Assembly (NCBI RefSeq): GCF_036370855.1
Contig: NC_088117.1
Span: 1,116,001-1,180,000 of the forward strand
Length of the DNA: 64,000 nt
Direction of reading: 5' to 3'
DNA from: Dromaius novaehollandiae
Taxonomy: Eukaryota > Chordata > Aves > Casuariiformes > Dromaiidae
Below the pieces are notes generated by a model. That model worked only from the letters and a program-made list of their open reading frames with translations, did no database searches and was not told where the DNA came from. Positions 31,970 to 45,600 of this stretch are shown here, in pieces; positions within the stretch are counted from its first letter, which is position 1, and each line of letters starts with the position of its first letter. A program made the translations under genes and the position numbers.

Positions 31970-33087
31970 AAAGTGGACCTATATTTGTTGATTAGCAAAG
32001 AGAGAATGACCTTACAAAGCTGGAGCTTTGGAAGCAAAGGGCACTGTGTCAACACAGGCTGCTTGCCCTGAGCAGCATTAAGAACAGCAAGAGAGCATAA
32101 AGTAATACTTAAACTCCAGTTAACTGAATGTGTAGTTTGCTTCCAGCAGCATCTTGAACTGTCTTTGTTGTCCCGTTCCTTAACCATCTGTGCTGTGCTA
32201 TTTTTGTTCCAATCACATAGTATCAGTCTTCAAGGATTATGGAGGGTCCTGTATGGTTCCTGTAAGGTGAGAAATAAGCATTTAAAAAATGAAATCAGTT
32301 TCAGAGGTCATGGATAAACTGTAAACCAAATGTGATTGTTAAAGCCCCCATTCTTATAACAGTTTGTTAAAAAAAAAACCCAAACACCACCAGCTTCAGG
32401 CTACTGTTCACTGGAAAACTACTATTACAGTAAGCACTGACACTATTGATTTGAGTTAGAATGAAATAGAAAAGAAATAGGGCATGTTGCACCTTGCCTA
32501 GAATAAGGGCCCAGGAGGGCCCTCATCTTCTGAGGGACAGAAGATTTTACAAAATTAATCAAAATGAAAAATATTCATTTTGCTTAATACATTATTTGAA
32601 GTTTCCCAGGTACTTTGTGATGAAAATCTCAATGACCTTTGCACTTCTTTTGTTATTTACTCTTTTTAAAGAGGTATTACAGGAAAGAATTGTCATACTT
32701 CTGTAGTGTGTTCATCCTAGAAGTGGCAAACCTGACCTTAAAGCTAACTTTAGTGGGACGGGGTTCAAACTCACCTCTCCCACCTCTCACTCTAATGCAG
32801 TTGTCATCAGACTATGAAGTTAGTTCTACTGGTTGGACTTGCTATCATCCTGGCTGCTAGAAAAAGCATGACTCTATAGGCTGATGGTTAGGGTTATTAG
32901 CAGTGAGACAGACAGTCGACAGGCAGACGGAGTCCTATTTTTTTCTCTTGGGTTTGTTTGTGTACTCTACATATAGCAGTCATCACTCCCTCTACTGGCC
33001 TGAATTAAAAAGAAGAGACTGGCTGCGTTTTATAAAGATCCTGATCTTCTCTGAGTATATAGGGAGTATTTTGAAAATACAATAAAT
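31970..33087. other. Intergenic, nothing recognised
   Basis: AT-leaning unique-looking sequence with short open frames only. No LTR continuation is seen after the ERV2 3' LTR. Confidence 0.4.
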
Positions 33088-33985
33088 ATGACATGGGTTT
33101 ATCATGGTAGATTGTGCCCAACTAATATCTTTTTTGATAGGGTGAATGATTCCATTGAAAAGAAAGATCAACTATCTCTAATCGCACTGGAATTCAGTAA
33201 AAGAGTTGGTGCACTGCAATGGAAAAAAATCTTCTGGTTAAAGTGGAGCTTTCTAAAAAACTGTAAGCGATGGGTATGGGGAGGGCACGAGGAGCTAAAA
33301 AAATGAAAGCAACAAATATCCATGCTGAAAAAAGTGCTGTATAGTTGAATACAGGTGACTAGTGGACTCCCTTGAGGATCAAGTGTCAGACTGATTTTAG
33401 TTAACATTTTCATTTCTGGTCTTGACACAAAAAGAGTACGTGACTGTTTGTTGATGACAAAAAGCTGAGAGGCACTACTAAGTCAGGTGACACCGGCCAA
33501 CATAGTGGAAGGAAATGGAATGATTGGTACAAAACACAGTGCTAACAAGTGACAATTTGGTTATGTGGGGGCAAAGAAGAACTCTTACAGCTGGAGATAT
33601 CAGAGATCACCTCCAAGGAAAAGGTGTTAGCTAACCATTGGATGCTTAGGAGCCACAAGACAGCTCCAGGAATAAAACATAAGCAGAAACCATCCTACGG
33701 TGTAGCAGATGAAAAAATAGGGAAATGTAAACATAGAAGGCACTTCACCCAGAACTGTGTGTGGTATTTTGGCCAGGCAAGAGGAATTCAAAGTGGAAGA
33801 GATGTTAACAGAAGGAAAAAGGATATACAAACCATTTATAATTCAGGCTGGGCTGTGACATTACTACTTTTTAAACAGGAATAATGGGGCAAAGGACCTA
33901 GTTTTATGATGCAGCATGAACAGTATAGTTAAAAGAAAAAATGATAGGATGCAATTCCAAAAGGTCTCTTCCAGTCCTGTATTTT
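33088..33985 (+). mobile_element. Ancient CR1/L3-like LINE fragment
   Basis: Recognisable LINE landmarks in order include TAGATTGTGCCCAACTAATAT, a segment like the RT FSKAF region (GAATTCAGTAAAAGAG), AGTGGACTCCCTTGAGGATC, GGTCTTGACACAAAAAGAGT, TTGTTGATGACAAAAAGCTG and the end AGGTCTCTTCCAGTCCTGT. Many indels and no open frame indicate great age. Confidence 0.65.
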
Positions 33986-35699
33986 TTCTGCAAATAGTAT
34001 CTTATCCATAATTTACTCCTAATAAACGATAACCTCCCATCACAACTTACAATAGAAACTACTCCACATTTCTCACAGGGATATATGAGAGCTGTGTGAC
34101 CTAAGATTCACACCTGACGGCCTGCTCAGCAGAATTTACCAGCTATTTAGAGAGTACATTTCCACTTAAAAACATCTGAAGTACACTTACTGTACGGGAT
34201 GTTTCATACCCTGGTATTACATGTCCAGTCTATTGTTTTCAGATTACAATGCACTGGTTTCTATTCCTTATTGATTCAACATTCTGAATTTCTGTCACGG
34301 AGATTATGGCTTCAGTAATTCTGGCAGGTACAGCCTAAGAGGAATCCTGGAAATTAAACCAGAGACTGGTAAGTTTTTCACAAACAATAAATAAAAATGC
34401 AGATCAAAAGTTTTTAAAGCTCAAATGATTTTTAAATAACAGTTCTTTCATGGGCTGTAGTGCTTAGCCGAGACTTAAGGAAAAGTTCCCCATTTGTCTT
34501 ACTATAAATTGACTTACTAGCTTCAGACTGACAGTGCTTTCTTCATAAAGAAAGGGAAAGGGAGGTTTAAACTGATTAGCTGGCTCTTTTTATAATGCTG
34601 GAAAATCTGGCATTTGTGAGGATTTTTTTAAACACAAAACCAACCCATGATAAGCTCTCCTGGTACGGAGCCCTGCAACCAAGTTATCTGGAGATGTTAC
34701 TGTCAATATTTTCTAGCATGCCAGGGCATCTAATTATACCACCTATTGGTTCAAGAAAAAAGCCTCTTTAAGAGTAGGCAGAGGGTTTTCTTTCTCTGCT
34801 TGTTCTTTGTCAAGAGGAAAAGATATTCCACCTCCCATTTTTTTTATGTCTCTTGCCCACAGATCTCAGCTTAGAATCACCATGGCTTTACCTGAAATGC
34901 CACCCCTCTTTAGGGGATAAGAAAGGATGTGACCACCCTCCTGGCTTCTGGGTGTAGACAAAGCATTATGAATTTAAACTGTACGACATGGGCATTAGAA
35001 TAACCCCAAAGAAGACAAGGAAGTGTAAACTACCCAAATTTGCTACGCTAGGCTGCTTTCAACTGCTTCAAAGCGTCTGGGTAGCAACGATGGAAAAAAG
35101 AGCACTGGTGCCACCAAAACCTGCCCAGCAGCGGCTGAATTCTGGCGGGTTAGAAGAGTAATGCAACAGGCTGTGCTGAGTAGGTGCAGGGTGGGAGTCG
35201 CTGCTGTGCTCGTGGCGAACAAGTCTTTTAGGAGGCCGAGAGGTCTCAGAGCCGTGGCTCTGAAGCGGTCACTGCTCTGGCCATGTGGTAACTTAGACCG
35301 ATGTAGACTTGGTGCATTTCGGCGACAGCTGGTCGTGCTAAAGTAACGATGAAGCTCTGCTCTTGCTGTTATTCACCGTGCAAGCGTGGAGCTCACCAAC
35401 CACTTGCGAAGCGGTGCTGGCGGTGTAACGCCGGTGTGCATGAGGTCGAGCGAGCTCGCCAGGAGTGTTTGAGGGTCGGCCTGGGAGATGGGCCTGGCTC
35501 CAGCCGCGGCGGGCAGGCGGGGGCTGGCTGTCGAGGGACGGGCTGCTCCAGGAAGAGTTTGCCATACGCCAACTGTAGGGACTCCTTCCACCTCACCCGT
35601 GACGCTCCGTGCTTCTTCTCTGCTGGGCTGCGTTGCGCCAATTCCCCTCTCATCTCTCCCCTGCAGAATGTAAGGGGTTGTGCGATGCAGTATATTTGA
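33986..35699. other. Intergenic upstream of ANKMY1
   Basis: AT-rich to about 35000, rising in GC towards the CpG island. No exon is recognised; a non-coding first exon cannot be excluded. Confidence 0.4.
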
Positions 35700-36600
35700 A
35701 CGATGCCTTTCCCAGAAATTGCTCCTCAGGAGCTAGCCACGGCAGGGTGAAGGCGAGCGCGCGCAGGCCTCAGCGGGGAGAGCCGCTGGCCCTGCAGGAG
35801 CCGTGCGGGAGGTGGGGGCAGCCCCAGCAAACGCCGCGCCCCGGCTCCTGCGGAGCAGCTTCGGCCCCCTGCAGACTGTAAGCGAGGAGAAGGCACCCCA
35901 GGCTGCACGAAGCGAGGACTCTCCGGGCCTTTCCTCCTCAGGCCTTCGCTGCAGACGCTCCGGGGCCTCCGGGCCGCTGCGGAGGCGCTGCCGGGGCCCG
36001 GCGGCGGCCCCGCCTCCCTCGCCCCGCTACCGTCTCCACGGCAACGCGGGCGCCGCCGAGGCGGAGCGCGGCCGCTGCGGAGCCGTCGGCGGGGGCCGCC
36101 GCCATGGAGGCCGGTGCCGAGCGAGTTTCCAGTCAGGCGGCGGCCGAGGGCGGCGCAGAGGAGGCGGCAGCGCCCGGCGACGGCAGCGGGCCTGGGGGCG
36201 GCGAGGTGCGCGGGCCGCGGGGAGCCGCCGTCGGGGAGCGCCCTGCCTGGCGCAACCGGCTGCAAGCGGGGCCCCCCGCCGCCGCCCCCCGGCCTGGGCC
36301 GGGCCGGGGAGCCGGGCCAGGCGGTGGGAGCGCGCCGTGCAGGGCTTTCTGCCTTCGTGTTCCCCACCGGTCCATTTGGCAAGGAGATGGGTCTCTGAAA
36401 TGCAGGTTTTTCCTAGGCTTGCATCTCTCCTCTCGCCTCTGGTTTTGGGGCAAACTAGGCGGTTTCGCCTTATTTCTTAGTAAAGCGAGCGCTTTCCCAG
36501 CTCCCCTGCAACATCCGAGCACCTGCTCGGCCAGCGCGCTGGCCCTTGCTGCCCTTTGGGGGCATTCTGTTGCTCTGTGTTCAGGTTAATAATATATTTG
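35700..36600. promoter_or_regulatory. CpG island at the ANKMY1 start
   Basis: High GC with many CpGs surrounds the ATG at 36104. No TATA box is seen. It is a probable promoter for ANKMY1, on the opposite side of ERV2 from the CpG island of the divergent - strand gene. Confidence 0.65.
36104..36205 (+). CDS. ANKMY1: ANKMY1 exon 1
   Basis: Starts [20 protein letters not shown], an Ala/Glu/Gly-rich N-terminus. It ends GAG/GTGCGC in phase 0. Confidence 0.8.
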
Positions 36601-39600
36601 CTGCTAAAATGCAAATCGGGACACAAGTTCCCAGATAACGTGCTTTTGCCCCCTGCTTCGAAGGACTTGGTCTGCCCTCACGCTCAGGGTAAGCAGATGG
36701 CTGCCGTGATGCCGTTGCCGAGTCCTGGGTCGCTGTCGATGGCTGAACGTGGCCTCAGACCCCAGTGGGGAGAGCGGGAGGCCGGCAGGGGAGGAGGGGA
36801 TGCTGCCGTGAGCTTTTGGTACAAAGTTTAACCTCTGAAGTGTGAGTGCATCTTCCTGTATGGTGAAAATACCATGAGGAGTGACTAATGTTTCCGGTTC
36901 CCTTGTGAGGTTCTTCTCTTCTGCGCCACCAGTGAGTACTGAGCTGCCGTTTTGATTGTCAGGGAAAGCTGCCACGGCAACGTAACTCGAAATCATCCGT
37001 TAGGGATCGGTTGTCTGCATGGTGGGACATCTCTTTTTCCGCAAATGAGCTATACCATTGCGCAGATAGAAAATTTAAAATTAGCTCTTTTTCTCTTCCT
37101 CTGGAACTCCATTTGCCTATCAATGCTCCCAAGAATCAGTCTAGCAGAGAAACACAGCCTTAATTCTGGCAATATAAAGACCTCGGCATTGCTCCTCACT
37201 GTTGTCTTTTGGGGGCAAACTCCGCGTTCTAAGCAAAAGTCCTAACACGCATCAGGCAGAAGCAGTAGCAGCAGCTGCCTGTCTTCGGTGATGATTATTG
37301 TGGCAACTCACTTGATAGAGGGTAGTAGTTTTCAGGTTTTGTTGATTGGGCTGAATTTGCATTGGTGACCTAGAAATGAAAGTCTCCACGGCACCATCCT
37401 CTGACGAGGCCTTAGGGAAGTTACTTAGCACTTTTCACCTTTTTTCTTTCAAACTAAGAATAGTCATAGTTTATTCAAACTAAGAATAGTCATAGTTTAT
37501 GCTACAGAATACCAGGGCTACTTTGTTCTCCATAGGGTTCATCCTATCCCTTCAGTTATGCTTTTATTAAAGACAAGCTATATGATTGATTAGGATATTT
37601 AGGTGATTTAATTTGAAGAGAAATAACACTGAAGACACATAAATGCCTTTAATAAAGCATTTAAGGAATTGAGGTTTTGATTTAAATGGGAATTTTTTTC
37701 AATTACAAAATTTTGATTAATTTCTATAAAACGTCCCCCAAATGTCTGTCTTTTTGCTTAAAAATAATGGATACCTTAAAGTGTTTGTGGCTACAATCAA
37801 TCACGATTGATCAAATTTCAATCAAAATCCATCAGATGAGTGGGCTGATAGTTAAGGATTTCTTCACTGAAGACAAAAGGCATTATGGACAAGCTTTTGA
37901 CTTAGCGTCTGTCACCTTGATACAGTTCAGCACTATGTTTACGTACGATACGATGTTTTTTCAGAACTTTCTACTGAGGGTCAGAAGTGCCAGTTTTAGA
38001 GTAGCAATCGAATTTATCTTTTTAGCAAGTAGTGCACAAAGGTGTAATCTCCAGGGACTTCACCTGCAGCTGGAAATTAAAGACCTTATGGCAGGGCTGA
38101 AGACACATGAGATCAGCAATAAACATATATCGTTTTATTTAAATATTATAATTATTTTATTTATTATACATCTTTAGTTATATTTTATTTATAGTATATT
38201 GTTAATTGTATTTTATTTATTATATATTATTAATTATATTTTAAATAAATATAATTGTATTTAATACAAAATTATGTTGACTACTCACTGCAGACTGCAT
38301 TTTATTGTACTTTAAGAGTATGGGTTGTTAGGTTGAGGGTGAGTAAAATTCATCAGAAGGTAGGGGTTGGGCATTTATTTGAGTGATAGCTCTTTCTCCA
38401 AGCAGAGTTTTGTCATTTGGAAGTAGGAATATTCTCTATGTGTGGAGGTTCTTTCCTTCTGTAATGAAAAAATTGATTTATAAGCATGTTAGCTAGGTGT
38501 TTTTTGTTTGGTTTTACTGGGTTTTATGTATTCGGCTGCTTGTTTTTTAGCAAAATACGTGTTTTCATGGCTATGCTGAATGCCCTGTTTTGTCGGATGC
38601 AAAATTTCCCAACCAAATGTGTATTGGGATACAGGTCTTTGTGAGAGGTGTTGAACACTTTGATAGGTCTTGGTTTAGCCTGCATCATTTGGCAACATAT
38701 CAATGATATAAACACTGCTAAAATAGTATGATCTTCCATCATGATTGCTACATGATGGAAGAGCTGCTGTGGCAACTGGTAAAATCTTGGTGGAGTTTTG
38801 AAGACAGTGACTACAGTGAAGTTGAGATTTTGCCTAGTCTTTCTTAACTGTATAACAGTTTCATCCTCAGTTTCCTGCACCATGTTAGTGCTGCTCTGTT
38901 ACATTAAGGAGGCAATTAAAAATTCATTTCTGTCCTCTGAACGGTATCATTCTTACTGTCCCTTCTCTTTGTGGTGGATTACAGAGATACACGGGACAGT
39001 TGTACATGGACCATCGCCATGGGAAAGGGATATGCTACTGGCCTGATGGTTCCAAATTCATTGGAGCATTTTATCTCAGCCACGTAGAAGGCTATGGGAC
39101 TTGGGAATGGAAGGACGGCAGAAAATTTCAGGTAACTGGAAAAATGTTGTGCTGTTACCATGATTTCCCTGCCTTTCAAAGTCAGCATGAGTACAGGAAA
39201 ATTTGAGTGGTTTTTTTTTCCAGGCAGCTCCATTAGTGTTTGGGTTGTTTAGAGCAAAAGTGTCATGCTTCAGTCTCCAGTAAGCTAGATTGCTCTCTTG
39301 AACTACTCAACTTCTACTGTACACAACTTTTGCTTAGGGAAATATTGAAGGAGATAATGTGATACTGCCTGTCTAGAACTGAAAATCTGGTGCCTGGAAG
39401 AGTGTCTTTTTCCAGTTTCTAATGTAGAAGTCTTCGGTATTTACTCCCCTTGCTAGATGAAGAACTCATTAGCTAGTCAGTACTCTCAACAGGCATATTA
39501 AGAAGCCAGCAATATGAAACTGAAAAATACTGCATTTGAAGAGACTGTGGAGACAAAGAGCATTCTGGAGTATCGAGATAGCTAGTTGTCTCTTTTGTAT

Positions 39601-42600
39601 CATTTCCAGGCCTGCTGCTACTAGTAGAAGCTAGAAAACTTGTTTTCTAAGAGTTTATAATTCTTTGTTTTCAAAGAAGAAGAAGGTGTATCTGAAAAGT
39701 GCCCAGCGTAGGGCAGCCCTCCCCTCATACTGATACATGGGTATCTCTGCAACAGGAAACAGTGCTTCATCAGATAATCCAAAAGATATAACAAAACAAC
39801 ATACAGCCTTTGCATTAAGTTGGCCAACAAGAACATAACATTCTTGCTGAATGTTGATAATGTGGCACTAATTATGGATTTCGGAGAACTTTAATTTGAA
39901 TAGATCATGTATAATCTGAAACTAAGGGAAAAATAGAACACCCTCAGGTTATAATCAAACTTGAAATTTTATTCTTGCCAGTCATAGTGCTTTTTCCTGG
40001 TTCTTTATCTCCATAGCTAAACAGTTCAATGAGTGAAGCAGTTAATTTGTGTTCCAAATAGCTGTTTTGAGGTTGTGATAGCCTTGTGTGAATATGCCTT
40101 GAATCAGAATCCTGCTCAGGCTAAAATCTACGTGAAATTTCATCTAAACATAACATCCCAATGTAGTTAAATTTAGGGCCTTCCACTGTTCTTGTACTGG
40201 AAAAGTTAATGTGTTTGTCATTAAATGAATCAAACTGACTGTGAAGGCTTTGTAGTACAGAATGGCTTCAGCAGTTATTACTCTGCCAATAAGAAATGGA
40301 CCAATAAGATGCAGGCAGAACAGTTGAGATAGAAACCAGACTTTAATTGTATAACTTGTTTGATCTCTGATTGATACTAACGAGCTTACTCGTTTCTTAA
40401 GGGGCTGTACAAATCTGATGAGCGATTTGGACCGGGAATTGAGAGCTATCCAGATGGCTGTCAGGATGTTGGCTTGTGGCTGAGGAATCATCTAATTAAA
40501 CTATGTACTGAAGTACCTGGTTATTTTTCTGTCTCGGATCATCCAGAACACTTCAGATATGTTGATGCCAGTTCTCAAAGGAAGTATATTTCTGTTGAGG
40601 GGGACCCATTTCTCCGTAGCTATAAACGTCTCCCCTTTGATGACAAGAATATTTTGCCTGAAGGAGTTTTTGCCTATTCCCATAACACAGATCATCTTAC
40701 TTTGACTTGCACCTTTCTGAAAGAGTGTGATGCTTCATATTTTCAGAATACCTCCAAGCTGCCTGAGGAAGAACCTTGGCCTGTTGCAAATGTAACCCCC
40801 TTACTGGTCAGAATGCAGATGCATGTTTATAAGCACAGGTAGCTGTTGATCATTTGTTTTTTATGTATGGATTTTTATAAATCATATCTATTATTTTCAA
40901 ATATAAGTTGCATGATTGCAGCTGCTCTCCAAAAGTTTTTTTTATAGTCTTGAGATGACAGGTTGCCAATGAGGAATTTTTTAAATGAAACAAACAATTT
41001 ATGATACCAGTGGTACCTTTCTGTGGTTGTCTTAACTCTTATTCTACTTCAAGGCTATAGAAAACATGCTGCAGCAAGTCTGCAGCTACTTGTAACTGCC
41101 CACTGAGCCTTAGGTTTATGTGTAGCTTGATACTTGTACATGGAGATGTTCTTTGGGCAGGCAGAGTATGTTTTGGTTTGCTTTGTTGCTGGGAACACGT
41201 GCCACATGTGTGTATTTTATAGCCATAGCTAAAGCTGGTTATATAAATCAAATACTAAACAGATATGAATGTGCATGCTAAATATTCTGTTTGTAGAAAC
41301 ACTTGGCAGTTAGATTTTGCTTTCTAATTTTATAGGTGTTGGATGGCTGGATATTTATGGACTCTTCTGTAGCCAAAATCTGTGTGCTGCTGCCAGCAGC
41401 CCCTAGACTAGTTTGCCTTTCTGCCTGTAATTTAAGCAAACTTATACTATCTGAAATAGTTCTTAAAATGATAGCTGTTCATATTTTTGCATCTTACCCA
41501 GCAGCATGTTTTGCTCTTGATGTGTTTTTTCTTTAATTGCATTAGCGGCCTAAGAGTACCTAGCTGCTTAAATGCATCAGTGTTTTTTTCTCCTTTGCTA
41601 GGTGCTGTGAAGCAGAGTTTACTTCAGACGTCAACTTCATTCTCAGTGGAGTCCGCAGTACTTATGGGCCTCCAGGCCCCAAAGAACTTGCCTCAGAGCA
41701 GTTAATTCAGAAAGCGGCAAAAGGAGACTTTGATGGGGTCTATACGATTCTGAGGGATGAGCTTGCTCATCCGGACGTAGCAGACAAACATGGATACACA
41801 GCACTTGCTGCTGCCGCTGTAAGACTCTGAGAATGACTCTTTACCATATGATGAGAAATTCCTGGTGTAGTAGCCTGGATTAGATTTTTCTCTTGTTCCA
41901 TTACATAGTAAGTGTGAAGGGAATGTTCAGTAAACAACAAAAGAGCAGGTGTGGCATGAGGAATATCTGTAATGAATGGTATCATGCCAAACCCCACAGT
42001 AAATAATAATCTACAAAAAGAAGCACTTCAGTAAACATTAGAGATTATTTTAGCTGTCAAGTTTGTTTTCCGTTTGTGATTATGCAGTGGACTAGATCTG
42101 CGTTCTTGGGTATGACCCTGTCCTTATTACTGTTTTTTTCTTGTCCAGTCGTAATCACATTCAGACAGGGTTATTTTGTTTTTGCTGGCAGGGGGTGGTG
42201 GTTAGAAACTGTGCATGCATGACTTGCTGTAGGGGAGGATGACCTCCCCTTTTCTTTGTGCCCTTTTCAGCTACCTGAATAGCTGGCATTCATTGTAAAG
42301 TCCAGCAAAATTTAGATAATAATTTAGGGCGCTATATTTCCCCTACAGTCATCTCAATCACTTTTAGCCTCTTTCTGTGTGTGAATCCTCACTGAGTTCC
42401 TGTGAAATCTGGTAGAAATTGTTATAAAAAAGAGAGGAAGGTCAGGGATATACTTGAGGATGCTCCAAGGTACACATTCTGAACCCCGTAAGACATGGTT
42501 CAGTATCGCGTTTTTATTGTGTGGCAAATATAAACCTGAATTAGTTCAACAGTGTTGGCTCTCACTACTTTCAAACTGTGCTGCCTATTCTTTCCATGTA

Positions 42601-45600
42601 GAAATCTGCAAGTGCGTGAGTGTATGTGCAAGTACAGATGTTTACAAAATAAAATAACATCCTGAAGCATTTTCTCCTCTACAGGTTAATTCCCACAACG
42701 ATATTGTCAATCTTCTTCTCGATAGTGGAGCTGATGTGAATAAGTGTAGTGATGAAGGATTATCTGCTCTCTCCATGTGCTTTATTCTGTATTATCCAGC
42801 AGAATCTTTTAAGGGTAATATTGCTGAGAGGAACTTGCACAGCTGCAAGGTTGGTTTATTTCTAATCTAAATCAGAATCTAATCTAATCAGAATCTAATC
42901 TAATCAGAATCATGATATATTCTCGTCTCAAGCTGTAAGTTTACTTTTCGGAATTACTTTACTGTGTTGACTCCCTAGGAAAAAGCCAGAACTTTTGTGC
43001 ATCTTGCACTCTGAGGATGCAGAGTATTCTCTGCTCTCACTACTAAGTCCTACTTCAAATGACCAAGCTCCAGTGCAGAAACAAGCTTACTCTGCAGTTG
43101 AAATAGGGCACTGTATTAATAGCACAGATGTGAGGCCACGTCTGCTAGGTATTTAAGACAGTGAAGATGCAGCGGGCAACTGGTGGGAATTACGAAAGCA
43201 TCCCAGCAGGACAAGAGGATTTAGGTGGTTCCGATAGCACAGAGTCCTGCTGGCATGGTTGAAGTGTCAAGCAAGAAGCAATTCAACTGTCAGAGGAGTC
43301 TCTTGACCCTTAGGGAGTGTTTACAAAGGAAGACTCATGACCCTAGGCTTCCTCCTGCCGAAAAGAGAAGTACCTGCTTTAAATTGTCCTGTGGAGGAGC
43401 ATGATACATATTTTGTAAGAGTACAAACCATGCAGTGGGGAAGGAGATGATAACAAGGGTGAAGCAGAGGGTCAGGAATCTCCAAACAGTCTGAGAAGAT
43501 AGAAGGAATCAAAGAGGGGCCTAGGCAGGTAGGGACTGTGTGGTAGAAATGTAAGGATGTTGCTGAGGCTTTCAGAAGAGGCTACACAGGTCTAAATGCC
43601 CTCAAGAAACTTGTTGGAAATGAACTACAGAATAGTTTTTGGTTGCTGTAAAATACCTGTTCAAGTTCCAAGAGTATGTTTAAGTGGTGGCCCGTTACCA
43701 AAGTTGCAAGACTTCTGTGGGAAGGAAAGAAAGAGAGAGAGAGAGATGTATATAAAGCAGATGCTCAGAGATTCACAGAAAATCAGTGTGAAACTATTAC
43801 TTCTCATTTTGGAGTGAGAAAAGGAAATTAGGAATAAACAGGATTTGTTTCTGTCACGGTCTCTAAGATTCAGAAAGGAAAATGTGCTTTGCTTTCTCTT
43901 TTCCTCTGAGTTGAATACAAATCCAGAAGATTTGGAAACAGTGGTCTTGGAGGTCCTAGTTCTACATTCTCGTGCAAAATAATGCAGGTTGAAAATCTGT
44001 AAGAGTCTTGTAAGCATGTTTTACTCACAAAGGAAATTGAGCAAGAAAATGTTCAGTTATTTGGTTTATTTAAAAAAAAACTTAGTTACAAATTACTTCT
44101 AAATGATTTCCCTATCTGTTGTTAACTGAATTCCATTATTATTACATGCTCTTGTATTACTGTTATTACTTGTATTATTGTTCTGATGACTGAATATGCT
44201 GACTCACCCATTGAAAGTGTGGTTTTTCATTTTTGTAACTACTTTCTTTTATTTTTTTAATCTTCAAGCAGAACGAACAATCAGAACCGTCAGAAACAGC
44301 TAATGTGTCTGAAGGCGTAATCGCAGAGTAAGTCTCACTTATGCCCTATGAATGGGAGACAGAGTCTCCTAAGTCTCTTTGAACATAGAAGGCAACAATT
44401 AGTATTTCACATATTTCACAGAAGGGTGCAGCTATTGCAGGAAAAGCTAGTCAGATGTCAGTATAATTTTGTTTGCTTAACTATAGAAATCTTGTGTTCA
44501 TATCAGTAGAAGCCACTCGTTTATATGCTCTGTTATAATTCAGGTTGGCAGAGTGTGAAGAGTGAAGCTGGAAAGTGTAGTTCAAGCTAAGGACCTCATG
44601 CTTGAACAAGACAAGCTTTCCTGATTGCATACTTTGCAGCTTGTCACAGTCTGCTATGCACACCTGCAGTGTAGTGTGGATATGAGGAAAGATAAGAATA
44701 TATTCAGCTTACTCTTTGAAGTTTTGACTACATTTGACCGTGCTGGTTGTTTTCTACAGGTGTCTGTTTAGCCGCGTGGCCTGAAATGTAGTCTTTTTGT
44801 CTTGCTTTTATGGATCCCCCAAAGGGCCACATCTTGCCTTTTGTTTTGCCTCCAGAGCAGTCCCCAAAGATGATGAAATTTTTGTCTTGGGTTTTATGCC
44901 AGCGTAGGTCACTTTGACGTCTTAGAATTCCCACAATGAAAATTCCCTGTTGGCCTTCTTGCCCTTCATCCCTTGCATTTGGCTTTTGTGGCACATCTTG
45001 CCACCTCCCTTGCTTCTCTCATGAATATTGTGTGTGCGTTGCATGTTTTTCATTGGAATATAAAGATGCACTGAATGTAGGGCTTGTGAGTAAAAATGAG
45101 TTAATGCCATGTGAGAAAAGAGGAGCCTCTGCCCAGATCACTATGTGGTAGAGTTTCTGGGTGATATCCAAGGACTGTTTGCTTTTTTTGATGGTGTTAG
45201 GTTTCTTTTTTAGGGGTGTGCATGTGTATTTTGCCTCCATGGAAATACAGATGGAATCATCAGCCTGCTGAAATACACTGTCCTAGTCCAGCATAGCTCT
45301 TGTTCCAGCTTTGGTTAAGGGAAACACAGAAAAAGTATCTCTGTTTTCTTGGGATGGATGAATGAAGTACGATAGAGGAAAGAACCTTCCAAACAGTCTT
45401 AGATGACAGGAAGGAGGAGTCAGTCTGTTTCTGTCATTAAACAAGTCTCACACTAAACGTTTAGAAGTGACACATGAGTGAACAGTGGAGATGCAGGGAA
45501 CCTTACTTTGCCTATCCATTCCCATGCAACCCGAAGGAACTGCTTTTAAGTGCTGCCTTTTTAGTTTGGAGGGGTGAGATGTCCTCTTCAGGTAATAATA

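Noticed and set aside
24008-31976. Target-site duplication around ERV2
   Set aside because: AAAC on the left and AAAG on the right are not a convincing repeat; the left flank is itself LTR sequence.
37686-38177. 163-codon + strand open frame in ANKMY1 intron 1
   Set aside because: Low-complexity AT-rich translation with no MORN, ankyrin or MYND feature and no good splice frame.
44728-45240. - strand open frames rich in Lys that looked like a processed pseudogene of a ribosomal-type protein
   Set aside because: I could not match them to any protein, and no poly(A) end or target duplication was seen.
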